Shown one piece after another: positions 15,263 through 24,233 of a stretch of 42,615 bases of DNA. How positions within the stretch are numbered: the first letter of the stretch is position 1; every line of letters begins with the position of its first letter. Origin of the DNA: Planctomycetaceae bacterium (GTDB taxonomy: Bacteria; Planctomycetota; Planctomycetia; Pirellulales; UBA1268); NCBI GenBank assembly GCA_018694455.1, contig JABHNP010000304.1, positions 1 to 42,615 on the forward strand, written 5' to 3'. The notes under the pieces are model-generated. The model saw nothing but the letters and a program-made list of their open reading frames with translations. It was not told the DNA's origin and did no database searches. A program made the position numbers and the translations under genes.

Positions 15263-18061
15263 CTAATGATTGAGGGCAAATTCTTTGGTGTTGAGTAAAG
15301 CCCAAAGAATATCGCGAAGTCCGTCTTTGGCAGTCGGTGATTCTTTGAGGTACGCGATCGATCGGTCGATTTCACGATCAGTTGGCTGTCGGACAAGTGT
15401 ACGTAAATAAGCACTGTCAAGAATGTCACGCACTTGGTCTTCATTCTCTGTAACCCATTCTGAAACAGAGCCGTCAAAAACACTGCCAGTGTTCGGCTCT
15501 TTTATTGTCGCTTCTTTCACAGCGATTGCTTTTTTGATTGATTTGATTGTGGTCTTGTTGTTTTTCTTGACGGCGTATTCCAGTCTTTTGTTGAGCTGTG
15601 CAATTTCGTTTGTCAGCTTTTGCTCTCGCTCTATCTTCAATTTTTCAGCGGCAGGGTCGTTGAAATCGGGAAGTGTTTTGGTGAGTTCATCAAGCCAGCT
15701 GCCCCGACGGCTAATGGAGTCAAGCATCTCTTTGTCGTTCTGAAGGAAGACTGTCTGAAGCAGGCTTGGCTCCATAGAACGGTCGCAGTCACAGTTACTT
15801 TCACGCGTGGATTGCCCAAAAATTTCGAGGGCGTAATTGTTGTTGTACGAGCCTACGGTTGTGTCAGCAATTGCACGCTTTTCCACGAGTGAACACAGCT
15901 CCATGGCTTCACGATCACCAGCGGTTGCTGTTCTGACCGCATCATAAATGACTTCAGCTGGAATTCTTCGAGCAATTGCTCGGCTGAAGTTTCTGTCATC
16001 ATGAAGATTTGTCGCATTGGGCCTCCACCCACGTTGGTAGGTGTCGCTCTTACAGATCTCACGATGAAGCCACTTCATGTCGAAGTTGTGTTCTCGAAAT
16101 CCTTGAGCGAGATATTCGAGTAACTTAGGATTGCTCGGAGGGTTTGCCAGGCTGAGGTCATCTGGTGGTTCAACGATTCCAACGTTGAAGTACGATGACC
16201 AGACACGATTCACAAGTGATTGCGCAAAATACGGGTTCGAGTCATCAAGCATCCAAGCCATAAGAATCTCACGCGGGTCTTCAACTTCGTCCACGTTCAT
16301 TTGTTTGCCACCAAGGACTGTTGCCGTGCGCCCCATGAGAAATCTTTCAAGCTGTTCCTTTTTCTTTGGCTTTATATCTTTTGCATTCATCTGGGCCATG
16401 AGGCCATCGAGTTTTGCTTTATTCAGTGGTGCTTTTGCCGGTGTTACGATGACCTCACCAAAGGGAACAGTCTTCCCTTTCTGGGCAAGTTTTGCGAGTG
16501 CGACGTAGAGCCTGTTTCCCTTTAAATCCTTGTCGTTCATGTCGATGCCAAGCGTAACGAGCATTTCTTTGTAGGTTTTCTGGTTTTCTTTGCCAGAACC
16601 TTTGCTCGCATACGCAACGCGGGTAAAGAATCCCTTGAATCGATCAAAGTCGTCTTTCGTCCACTGATCGAACGGATGTTTGTGGCATTGGGCACACTGG
16701 ATACGGACGCCTAAGAACGTATACGCAAATCCAAGTGCCTGTTCCTCTGGTTTTCGGAAGTTTTGTCGAGTCCAGAAATAAGGGAGATACGGTTGGTCGC
16801 CAAATGATGCATCCCCCTCATTTACAAGATAACGGCTCATTCGTTCGCTGTACTCGGTAAATGATTCACCCTCAAGTCTACTTTTTGCGAGAACAATGCC
16901 TGTTACAAGTTCATCGTAAGGCACGTTTTCGGTGACTTTCTTGTGCATCCATTCGTACCAGAATCGAGAGGCACCTTGCCGTCGCTCGGGCCCGCTGTTG
17001 CTCTGATTACGATCATTGTTTCCTGTCCAGTCACAAAGTTTGGTTGCCCACCATGCGGCATACCCCGGTCGTTCGAGTAATTCCTCAATTTTTGTATCTC
17101 GTTTATTCGGTGACGTGTCACTGAGAAATGCTTCTGTTTCTGCAACTGGTGGGAGCGTGCCAGTGATATCGAGTGATGCTCTACGCAGAAATTCACCATC
17201 GCTGCAAACTTCCGATGGAACTTCACCGAGCTTACGCAATTTCATCGCAACGAGTTCATCAACCGGCGTCGGTGTCTTGAGATCTGGATACTCGGACCCA
17301 GTCTTGTCGGAGACAGGAAAGATAACTGGTATTGGAACCACGCCATTGTCATAAAACGCAACGACATGACTGTCTCCCGGACCTTTTGCCGTGACAAAAC
17401 CATTCTCATCAATGTCAGCAATCTGATCATTATTTGTACGGAATCGGCACAGAGGCGTAACGTCTTCATGCGTGCCATCAGACCATACCGCTGTTGCCTT
17501 GAGTTGCCAGGTCTGACCTTTTTTCTGTGCCACAATTTCAGCGGGTGAAACGTCGAGTCGAACAAATGCTGCGTCATCGTCATCGACTCCCTGAGCGCCG
17601 TGTTCGATCCACTGTTTGAGAACAGCGAGTTGCCAACTGTCAGGATCAAGTACCTGGCCACCTCCATGGTCAACTTGCTCAAGAGGTTTCTGGAGAAAGA
17701 GGCTGGCTTCCAAGTTGTCGATATTGACGCGAGGTTCTTCACCCTGCAGGAGATTCTCGTGGTCTGCCTTAAAGTCATAACCGAATAAGGAAAGTCGGAA
17801 ATCACCCTGGCCCTGGAAAGAGCCATGGCATGCTCTGCCGTTACAACCGAGCCGTCCCATAAGTGGCACGACATGTCGGCGAAAGTCAGGTGACTCGTCC
17901 TCGTTCACTGCGTTCTCTGCAGTCTGTGCGAATCGCATATCAAGTGATGGCACAGGGTCTCGTTCCGTTGCCGTCGCTGGTAGACAGAAAAGGCAGCACA
18001 ATGATATGGCAACCATAACTATTGGTGCATTCGAGCTAATCTTTAAGTGATGGTAAGTCAT
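15263..18061 (-). CDS. DUF1549/DUF1553 protein with haem-type Cys motif and bacterial Ig-like domain
   Basis: A 932-residue exported protein from ATG 18061 (signal peptide core IVMVAISLCCLFCLPATA). In order: a PSCyt-like segment with GCNGRACHG (CX4CH instead of the usual CXXCH) followed by FRLSLFGYDFKADHE; a bacterial Ig-like domain (VWSDGTHEDVTPLCRF, VTAKGPGDSHVVAF); DUF1549 (ADIDE... through CAQCHKHPFDQWT, a second CXXCH); and DUF1553 (ESNCDCDRSMEPSLLQ, LAYLKESPTAKDGLRDILWALLNTKEFALNH). A Lys/Glu-rich coiled-coil insert lies near residues 830-880. It is first gene of a three-gene operon. The role is unknown; the Cys-His motifs suggest haem or metal on the cell surface. The frame is open to 18181, but the signal peptide favours 18061. 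Confidence 0.92.
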   Translation of the reverse strand: MTYHHLKISSNAPIVMVAISLCCLFCLPATATERDPVPSLDMRFAQTAENAVNEDESPDFRRHVVPLMGRLGCNGRACHGSFQGQGDFRLSLFGYDFKADHENLLQGEEPRVNIDNLEASLFLQKPLEQVDHGGGQVLDPDSWQLAVLKQWIEHGAQGVDDDDAAFVRLDVSPAEIVAQKKGQTWQLKATAVWSDGTHEDVTPLCRFRTNNDQIADIDENGFVTAKGPGDSHVVAFYDNGVVPIPVIFPVSDKTGSEYPDLKTPTPVDELVAMKLRKLGEVPSEVCSDGEFLRRASLDITGTLPPVAETEAFLSDTSPNKRDTKIEELLERPGYAAWWATKLCDWTGNNDRNQSNSGPERRQGASRFWYEWMHKKVTENVPYDELVTGIVLAKSRLEGESFTEYSERMSRYLVNEGDASFGDQPYLPYFWTRQNFRKPEEQALGFAYTFLGVRIQCAQCHKHPFDQWTKDDFDRFKGFFTRVAYASKGSGKENQKTYKEMLVTLGIDMNDKDLKGNRLYVALAKLAQKGKTVPFGEVIVTPAKAPLNKAKLDGLMAQMNAKDIKPKKKEQLERFLMGRTATVLGGKQMNVDEVEDPREILMAWMLDDSNPYFAQSLVNRVWSSYFNVGIVEPPDDLSLANPPSNPKLLEYLAQGFREHNFDMKWLHREICKSDTYQRGWRPNATNLHDDRNFSRAIARRIPAEVIYDAVRTATAGDREAMELCSLVEKRAIADTTVGSYNNNYALEIFGQSTRESNCDCDRSMEPSLLQTVFLQNDKEMLDSISRRGSWLDELTKTLPDFNDPAAEKLKIEREQKLTNEIAQLNKRLEYAVKKNNKTTIKSIKKAIAVKEATIKEPNTGSVFDGSVSEWVTENEDQVRDILDSAYLRTLVRQPTDREIDRSIAYLKESPTAKDGLRDILWALLNTKEFALNH

Positions 18062-18531
18062 AATTTTTTGTAAACGGCGTGTAGGAAAACCCAAGGAGTG
18101 AAACAACAAAATGAGCCACAAAGTTTGGTATTGGCCAGTAATGGCACCACCCCTTCTTCTTATTCTATGTCTGGCATACATAAATCTTAATAGTTCTTGC
18201 TAATTCGTCATATTCCGATCAGTTAGGACCAGAAAAGTCCTTGAAAATAGCCCAGGCAGGAGGTGCCCCCCCTGTAGGGTAGTCTCAGTTGGCCTGCGTT
18301 ATGGTGAATGAGTCTTTCGCGTCTCTGGCTGGTCCGTGTTCGTGGGAGAGGCCTGTTTTGACAAAACTGCTTCCCTCACAGGATTGATGAGGCCGTGCAC
18401 GTTGTTCGGATGTGAACAAAGGGTATTGGCTCTCTGGCATCCGAGGCTTACATCTGAGAAAGGGGTTACAATCCGAATCCCCAGGGCCTGGATCCATTCA
18501 TGGGACGACACAGTTTAAAAGGACAACCTTC
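18062..18531. other. Divergent intergenic region between two operons
   Basis: About 470 nt separate the minus-strand DUF1549/1553 operon from the plus-strand sulfatase operon, so promoters for both must lie here. I see no credible gene. It holds a near-perfect palindrome (18353-18369), a G/C-rich patch near 18260-18280 and, at the right end, AAAAGGA 8 nt before the sulfatase ATG. No consensus -35/-10 pair is convincing. Confidence 0.5.
18353..18369. repeat. Palindrome GTTTTG-A-CAAAAC, possible operator
   Basis: GTTTTG (18355-18360) and CAAAAC (18362-18367) are perfect complements around a single A, and the outermost pair (C 18353, G 18369) also matches with one mismatch in between. Its position in the divergent promoter region makes a dimeric regulator site possible. 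Nothing else supports it. Confidence 0.35.
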
Positions 18532-20121
18532 ATGGTGCACTACCTCGTCAGAATTCTGTTTGTTGGCACGTTTCTTTTGTTAGACACCTTCGTCACGCAT
18601 GTTACTGATACCTATGCTGTTGAGCAGCCTAATATCCTTGTTATCTGGGGTGATGATATTGGTACGTGGAATATTAGTCACAACAACCGCGGAATGATGG
18701 GCTATGAAACCCCAAACATTGATCGAATTGGACGTGAGGGAATTTCGTTTACTGATTACTACGGGCAACAAAGCTGCACGGCTGGCCGGGCGGCATTCAT
18801 AGGTGGCAATGTCCCACTTCGGACAGGCATGACGAAAGTTGGTCTACCTGGAGCCAAAGAAGGATGGCAGACAAGCGATGTAACTATTGCTGCTGTTCTC
18901 AAGGAGCAGGGATACGCGACAGGTCAGTTTGGAAAAAATCATTTTGGAGACAGAGATGAACATCTTCCGACAAACAATGGGTTTGATGAGTTTTTCGGAA
19001 ACCTCTATCACCTGAATGCGGAAGAAGAACCGGAAAACAGGGACTATCCCAATGACCTTGTCATGCCAAGTGGAAAAACCTTTCAGCAGCAATATGGGCC
19101 GCGAGGTGTTCTTAAGTGTCGCGCGAATCCAGACGGGACGCAGACTATTGAAAACACCGGGCCGTTGACAAAAAAGCGGATGGAAACAATCGATGAAGAA
19201 ACTGTTTCAGCAGCGAAAGATTTTCTACAGAGGCAGGCAACCGAAGGCAAGCCGTTCTTCTGTTGGTGGAATGCCACACGGATGCATTTTCGAACACACG
19301 TGAAAAAAGAACATAAGGGGCTTTCTGGGCGAGCGGGCAATGACTATCACGACGGCATGGTTGAGCATGACATGCATGTGGGTGAATTACTTGATCATCT
19401 TGACGAGCTCGGTCTTGCTGAAAACACCATTGTTATGTATTCCACCGACAACGGACCGCATTTCAATACGTGGCCTGATTCGGCGACAACACCCTTCCGA
19501 AGTGAAAAAAATAGTAACTGGGAGGGTGCATATCGAGTTCCTGCATTTGTGCGGTGGCCGAAGCATTTTCCTGCTGGTGTGACGCTCAATGGAATCTTGG
19601 CTCACGAAGACTGGCTGCCGACGTTCGCTGCAGCGGCCGGAGAGTTCGACATTAAGGAAAAATTGAAGAAAGGGATAAAGCTAAATGGACGCATGTATCG
19701 CAACTACATTGATGGCCATAATCAGCTTGAATATCTCACCGGCCAGGTGTCGGAGTCGCCTCGGGAAGAGTTTATGTATGTCAATGATGATGGACAGGTC
19801 GTTGCCCTGCGGCTTGGGCAGTGGAAGGGCGTGTTTTTAGAGAACAGGGGTCGGGGGTTCGGCGTGTGGCGAGAACCTTTCACCGAATTGCGGGTACCAT
19901 TATTGTTCAATCTGCGCCGTGATCCGTTTGAAAAGGCACAGCACAATAGTAATACGTATAACGACTGGTTCATCGATCGAGTTTTTGTCCTCGTTCCAAT
20001 GCAGCAGTATGTTGCCCAGTTTTTACAAACGCTCGCTGAATATCCACCAAGTCAAACGCCCGGTTCATTCAACCTGCGGAAAGTAATGGATCAAATTCAG
20101 GCTGCAAATAAAGGTAGCTAA
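18532..20121 (+). CDS. Sulfatase with Ala-variant sequon (CTAGR), exported
   Basis: A 529-residue sulfatase starting at ATG 18532, supported by AAAAGGA with 8-nt spacing; the open frame back to 18412 has no such site. The signal peptide is VRILFVGTFLLLDTFVTH. The metal pair is Asp41-Asp42 (IWGDDIGTWN). The maturation motif is Cys82-Thr-Ala-Gly-Arg86 (QQSCTAGRAAFI), the C-x-A-x-R variant, not C-x-P-x-R. GQFGKNHFGD (Lys/His) and YSTDNGPHFNTWPD (second metal site) complete the site. This subfamily is widespread and annotated arylsulfatase; its natural substrate is unknown. It heads an operon with an exported peroxiredoxin, a beta-helix protein and an esterase. Confidence 0.94.
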   Translation: MVHYLVRILFVGTFLLLDTFVTHVTDTYAVEQPNILVIWGDDIGTWNISHNNRGMMGYETPNIDRIGREGISFTDYYGQQSCTAGRAAFIGGNVPLRTGMTKVGLPGAKEGWQTSDVTIAAVLKEQGYATGQFGKNHFGDRDEHLPTNNGFDEFFGNLYHLNAEEEPENRDYPNDLVMPSGKTFQQQYGPRGVLKCRANPDGTQTIENTGPLTKKRMETIDEETVSAAKDFLQRQATEGKPFFCWWNATRMHFRTHVKKEHKGLSGRAGNDYHDGMVEHDMHVGELLDHLDELGLAENTIVMYSTDNGPHFNTWPDSATTPFRSEKNSNWEGAYRVPAFVRWPKHFPAGVTLNGILAHEDWLPTFAAAAGEFDIKEKLKKGIKLNGRMYRNYIDGHNQLEYLTGQVSESPREEFMYVNDDGQVVALRLGQWKGVFLENRGRGFGVWREPFTELRVPLLFNLRRDPFEKAQHNSNTYNDWFIDRVFVLVPMQQYVAQFLQTLAEYPPSQTPGSFNLRKVMDQIQAANKGS

Positions 20122-20140
20122 AACCCAAGGAGTTGTATTG

Positions 20141-20707
20141 ATGAAGAATATTTCCTGTATCGTTGCTCTTGCGATTTTTTTGTTGTCTAGTTTTGATGTT
20201 TTTGCCATTGGCCTGAATGAGCCTGTTCCTGCGTTTGAAGCAACTGACGACGAGGGTAAGGTATGGAAGTCGACAGATCACATCGGAAAAAAAATGATAG
20301 TTCTGTATTTCTATCCAGCGGATATGACGGGTGGATGTACTGCGCAGGCGTGTGGATACCGAGATCGAATGGAGAGTTTTACAAGGCTCAATGCAGAAGT
20401 CATCGGGGTAAGCGGTGATACGGTAAAAAACCATCAGGTTTTTAAAAAAGCCCATCAGCTGAACTTTACGCTACTAGCAGATACTGATGGAAAAATTGCA
20501 GAACTTTTCGGAGTGCCCGTTTCCCAAGGTGAAAAGACGGTGACAAAATCAATTGACGGTATTGATGTTGATCTTACACGGTCTGCAACAGCAAAACGCT
20601 GGACATTTATTATTGATCGCAATGGCAAGGTTGTGCATCGAGACGATCGCGTGAACGCGAAAGCTGATCCAGATTCTGTCGAGATGTTTATCAAAGCCGT
20701 TGAGTAG
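20141..20707 (+). CDS. Exported peroxiredoxin, Bcp/PrxQ type
   Basis: A 188-residue thiol peroxidase. ATG 20141 follows AAGGAG by 8 nt. Residues 1-22 are a signal peptide (CIVALAIFLLSSFDVFA), unusual because Bcp enzymes are normally cytoplasmic. The active site YPADMTGGCTAQACGYRD contains the PxxxTxxC motif with peroxidatic Cys66 and a resolving Cys71 five residues later, as in Bcp/PrxQ. FGVPVSQG and the RWTFIIDRNGKVVHRD strand are typical. It should reduce hydrogen peroxide or organic peroxides outside the cytoplasm. The redox partner is not encoded nearby. It starts 19 nt after the sulfatase stop and 10 nt before the beta-helix gene, so it is embedded in the sulfatase operon. Confidence 0.93.
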   Translation: MKNISCIVALAIFLLSSFDVFAIGLNEPVPAFEATDDEGKVWKSTDHIGKKMIVLYFYPADMTGGCTAQACGYRDRMESFTRLNAEVIGVSGDTVKNHQVFKKAHQLNFTLLADTDGKIAELFGVPVSQGEKTVTKSIDGIDVDLTRSATAKRWTFIIDRNGKVVHRDDRVNAKADPDSVEMFIKAVE

Positions 20708-20717
20708 GAAGGCTAGT

Positions 20718-22928
20718 ATGATTCACAGTCTTGTTTCTGCCATAGTGTTGTTCTTAGGAGTGGTGGTGTGTCAGGGGTGGCTGTTCGCTGCTGACATACG
20801 ACCTTCCTGGCTTTTGCCACAGGCGAGTCTGCAAGAGTTGTTGAGAGAAAGTCCAACAGGGCAATTGCCAGACTTTTATTCATCTCCTGTTTTTCCATTT
20901 GTGATCGATCCTGCTGAGCAGATAGTCAGGATTGAGCTCAAGGAGGCAACTGCCACCCAAGCACAACGCGTTCTCGATAATAAGTTTGAAGAAAACCCAT
21001 CTGCAGTTTTCGTTGTGCATGTGAGTGGTGTAATCAGCGTTTCGTCTGTGCCGCTTTCTTTGCATGGCAGGACCTGCATGGTGATCGAGAAAGACGGGCA
21101 GTTTGTTGCATCTAGTGGTTGCACCGCAGATTCATTGCTTTGTGTTGTCAATAGAGACTATGTCAGCATTACAGGAAGTTATGATCCGCGAGAGAGACCG
21201 CTTTCTGAACAAGAGGATATGTTCCGTGGGAACGGTGTTGTTTCCAGCGGTATCCGTATCGAGGGTAGTGGACGAATTCACTTGGACCGTATTTCGATTA
21301 CTGGGTGTAAAGATGTCGGTATATCGATTACAGGTCGTGGTTCTGAACAATTTAACCAAGCTATTTCGCTTACTCGCTCTGTTGTTTCTAACTGTCAGGG
21401 AGACGGGGTCCGTATCCGGCAATCGCCAGCTTGTATTGTGCTCGACAGCAGGATTGCCTCGGTAGCCAAGGCCGCTCTGGTTATTGATTCACCATCATCG
21501 GTCATTGCAAATACGCTTTGCAGTGACAGTGATAGTGGGGTTGTCGTGTGTTCATCGGATGGAATTCTGATACGGAATCAGATTCTTCGGAATGGAACAG
21601 GTATCTGCTTAAAAGATCAATCAGAATATTCGCTGGTTTATGAAAATTCGATTGTGGGCAATGAAACAGGAATTATTTTTGAAGGGAAGCGGGCGACGGT
21701 CGGCTGGAACATATTTAACAACAAAGAAGAAGTGATTGCCGGTGGCTCAAGAAATATTTTGTATTCCAATGATGGCATCTCGGCTGACTCCATACGTAGT
21801 GCTGGAGTTGCGTATTTTAATCCACCCACAACGTCAAATCAGCATCACGAACCTGTTATTTGGAAGGATGATTCTGGTGATGCAATGCTGTTTGCACGCC
21901 GTAATGTAGTTGTTGATTCTGGCAGCCAGTCACTAACCATCGAGGAAGTGAGCAGGCGGCTCAGCCAAGAGCGTTTGCGTCATCCGGATACTATTCTTGC
22001 CGTGCACATGCGAGGTGCTTTTAGAAATCAATGTGAGGAGGGGTTGGTTCTCCCTGATCACACATGCGTGATCCTCGACGGGGAAATTGTAAATGACTAC
22101 GTTTCAGATAATCCGGGCGCATTTGAATTGATTCACATGAAAGGAAAAGGCTGCAATTCCTTTTCTGGCGGGCGCATAATCTCAGAGAACAAGGTTTTCT
22201 CAGCCATCAGCGGAGCTGGTGCCAGCAATGCGTTTCTTTTGGATGGTGTCGATGTGGACCTCCATTCAGAGCATGGAGGTCTCGGAAGTAACTCGGTGAA
22301 TGCAGTGAGTTCAAAAGAACACTTTGGCCCATTTGTCGTTCGCGGCTGTGGTATCCGAGACCCAGGTCACCGAGGTATCTGGATGCATGTTTCGAAACGC
22401 GTATACGCCCTCGGGAATCGGTGTTCGGCTGGGGGATTTTCGATCGATTTTGATGCCTACTGTTTTCATAGTGCCGCAATTTTCAACACGGTAACTCGCA
22501 ACTCGTATCATTCAGGAATCTTTTTTGAAGAATGTGTCAAATCAAACACGGCTTTTGCAAATCTGTGCGAAAAAAATCCAGCGAATGGAATCTGCATATG
22601 GACAGAAAATGTTCAAGGCAAAACAGAAAAAAACGTCGTGGCCTGTAACGTGATTCGAGGGGATGTCCAAATGGAAACCAATCGAAGTGGGCTTTCACTT
22701 GGTGGAAGAGCGGCTGATCGGACCACGGAAAATAATTATTTTTTTAATAACAGGCTTGAGAATCTGAACGGGCGATCAGCCATTTTGATTAAGAAGTATG
22801 CTCGTGATAACTATATTTCTCAGAGTATCCTTCGCGAAAATGATGTGAATATCCGCAACTGGACTATTAAGCCCGAAACAAATGGCTTTCGTGGACAGTC
22901 AGGATTTCACAGTCCGGCTTCTCAGTAA
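20718..22928 (+). CDS. Exported right-handed beta-helix protein with internal duplication
   Basis: A 736-residue protein with a signal peptide (IVLFLGVVVCQGWLFA, residues 9-24). Most of the sequence consists of parallel beta-helix coils of the PbH1/pectate-lyase-like type, e.g. GNGTGICLKDQSEYSLVYEN and RNSYHSGIFFEECVKSNTAF. Two modules begin alike: about residues 62-130 and about 395-458 share a pattern of VHVSG/VHMRG, then LHGRTCMVIEKDGQ versus LPDHTCVILDGE. Helical coils follow each, suggesting duplication. Beta-helix proteins include polysaccharide lyases, epimerases and glycosidases, or binding proteins; no catalytic residues can be assigned. ATG 20718 has AGGA 8 nt upstream; an earlier TTG 20700 overlaps the peroxiredoxin. 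Polysaccharide processing is the best guess from its sulfatase/esterase neighbours. Confidence 0.85.
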   Translation: MIHSLVSAIVLFLGVVVCQGWLFAADIRPSWLLPQASLQELLRESPTGQLPDFYSSPVFPFVIDPAEQIVRIELKEATATQAQRVLDNKFEENPSAVFVVHVSGVISVSSVPLSLHGRTCMVIEKDGQFVASSGCTADSLLCVVNRDYVSITGSYDPRERPLSEQEDMFRGNGVVSSGIRIEGSGRIHLDRISITGCKDVGISITGRGSEQFNQAISLTRSVVSNCQGDGVRIRQSPACIVLDSRIASVAKAALVIDSPSSVIANTLCSDSDSGVVVCSSDGILIRNQILRNGTGICLKDQSEYSLVYENSIVGNETGIIFEGKRATVGWNIFNNKEEVIAGGSRNILYSNDGISADSIRSAGVAYFNPPTTSNQHHEPVIWKDDSGDAMLFARRNVVVDSGSQSLTIEEVSRRLSQERLRHPDTILAVHMRGAFRNQCEEGLVLPDHTCVILDGEIVNDYVSDNPGAFELIHMKGKGCNSFSGGRIISENKVFSAISGAGASNAFLLDGVDVDLHSEHGGLGSNSVNAVSSKEHFGPFVVRGCGIRDPGHRGIWMHVSKRVYALGNRCSAGGFSIDFDAYCFHSAAIFNTVTRNSYHSGIFFEECVKSNTAFANLCEKNPANGICIWTENVQGKTEKNVVACNVIRGDVQMETNRSGLSLGGRAADRTTENNYFFNNRLENLNGRSAILIKKYARDNYISQSILRENDVNIRNWTIKPETNGFRGQSGFHSPASQ

Positions 22929-22991
22929 ACAATTTCATAGCATGTCGTTCTGTGATGCGGAGTGATTCGAAGGAATTTGTGTGGTTTGCTT

Positions 22992-22997
22992 AAGGAG
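22992..22997 (+). promoter_or_regulatory. Ribosome-binding site supporting a GTG start
   Basis: AAGGAG lies 8 nt before GTG 23006 and fixes the start of the EF-hand esterase. Confidence 0.75.
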
Positions 22998-23005
22998 AGT
23001 AAATT

Positions 23006-24121
23006 GTGAAACAGGCCAATGTATTCATGCTCGTGACTGCTGTGTTCTGTGTTGTAGGCGTCTTTATTGGCCAGTGTCAGAAGGCAGTTGCTCAGCAGCC
23101 GAAAGGTATGCAATGGGTTCTTCGGCAAATGGACCAGGATGATGATGGGGCAATCAGTCGCAGTGAGGCAAAGGGGCGAATGCTGGCCAATTTTGACCGA
23201 GTCGACCAAGACTCAAGTGGGCTAATTGATAAAGGCGAACTGTCGCAGTTATTCAAGAGATTGCGTGAAGCAAGAGGCCAGGGGGCATCGGAAGGTAGTT
23301 CCTCTGTACCAGACGACGTGGAACTCCGAGAGAATGTCGCCTATCGAGATGGCAATGAAAAATGGAAACTCGATCTTGTGCTTCCAAAGAATCGCGAAGA
23401 TGAACTGAGTCCGGTTGTTGTTTTTATCCATGGTGGAGGGTGGCGTAACGGAGACAAGTCTTCAGGAGTTTTTCGAGACTATCCTCTTGAGTATGCCTCT
23501 CATGGTTACGTTTGTGCATCCATTAATTACCGGCTGGTCGATGAGTGTACGATTCTTGACTGTATTGCTGACTGTAAGTGTGCCGTGCGATGGTTGCGCG
23601 CCCACGCAGAAGAATTTGCAATCGACGTTGATAACTTTGGTGCGTATGGAAATTCAGCGGGTGCTCACCTTGTGGCGATGCTCGGTCTTTCAGCAACGCA
23701 CGATGAATTAGAAGGGGATGGCCCTTATCGTGAATATTCATGTTCCGTTCAAGCCGTCTGCAGTTCTGCAACGCCAACAAAATTTCGGTTGTGGGGAGAA
23801 GAAGTTCGGAGTGGTGGTGGCCGCGCTGCAGCACTCTTTGGTGTGGATAATACAGAAAAGGCCATGGAGTTAGCTTCACCAGTTACGTATGTGACGAGTA
23901 CTTCCCCGCCGTTTCTAATGGTGCATGGCACTGCTGATACGACAGTGCCTGTGCAGCAGAGTGATGATCTCAATAAACTCTTTCAAGAGCATGAGTCTCA
24001 GGACGTAACCTATCTTCGGATCGATGGTGCTGGGCATGGTGTTTTTCGGCAGCATGCATCTGAAACGGTGCCAGCAATGCGTGAATTCTTTGATCGCGTC
24101 CTACGTGGAAACAGTGAATAG
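23006..24121 (+). CDS. EF-hand / alpha-beta hydrolase fusion (BD-FAE-like esterase), exported
   Basis: A 371-residue protein with GTG start. A signal peptide (VFMLVTAVFCVVGVFIG) is followed by two EF-hand loops, Asp43-Glu54 (DQDDDGAISRSE) and Asp67-Glu78 (DQDSSGLIDKGE), both with all calcium ligands at positions 1, 3, 5 and 12. Residues about 105-371 are an alpha/beta-hydrolase of the BD-FAE/carboxylesterase type: oxyanion HGGGW (142-146), nucleophile GNSAG (Ser217), acid Asp311 in MVHGTADTTVP and His344 in GAGHG. Such enzymes deacylate polysaccharides (acetyl or feruloyl groups). Several Cys cluster at 170-192. It lies at the end of the operon with the sulfatase and beta-helix protein, consistent with removing acyl side groups from the same glycan. 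Confidence 0.93.
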   Translation: MKQANVFMLVTAVFCVVGVFIGQCQKAVAQQPKGMQWVLRQMDQDDDGAISRSEAKGRMLANFDRVDQDSSGLIDKGELSQLFKRLREARGQGASEGSSSVPDDVELRENVAYRDGNEKWKLDLVLPKNREDELSPVVVFIHGGGWRNGDKSSGVFRDYPLEYASHGYVCASINYRLVDECTILDCIADCKCAVRWLRAHAEEFAIDVDNFGAYGNSAGAHLVAMLGLSATHDELEGDGPYREYSCSVQAVCSSATPTKFRLWGEEVRSGGGRAAALFGVDNTEKAMELASPVTYVTSTSPPFLMVHGTADTTVPVQQSDDLNKLFQEHESQDVTYLRIDGAGHGVFRQHASETVPAMREFFDRVLRGNSE

Positions 24122-24233
24122 TTAAAAAAAGTCTTAAATACTAGGGGTTTTATTGCTATTGCGCGATTGCTTGCTTCGCCGTAGCGTCCTGCCACAATTG
24201 TGGAATTGGTTTTTCAACACCCTGGAACTTGTC

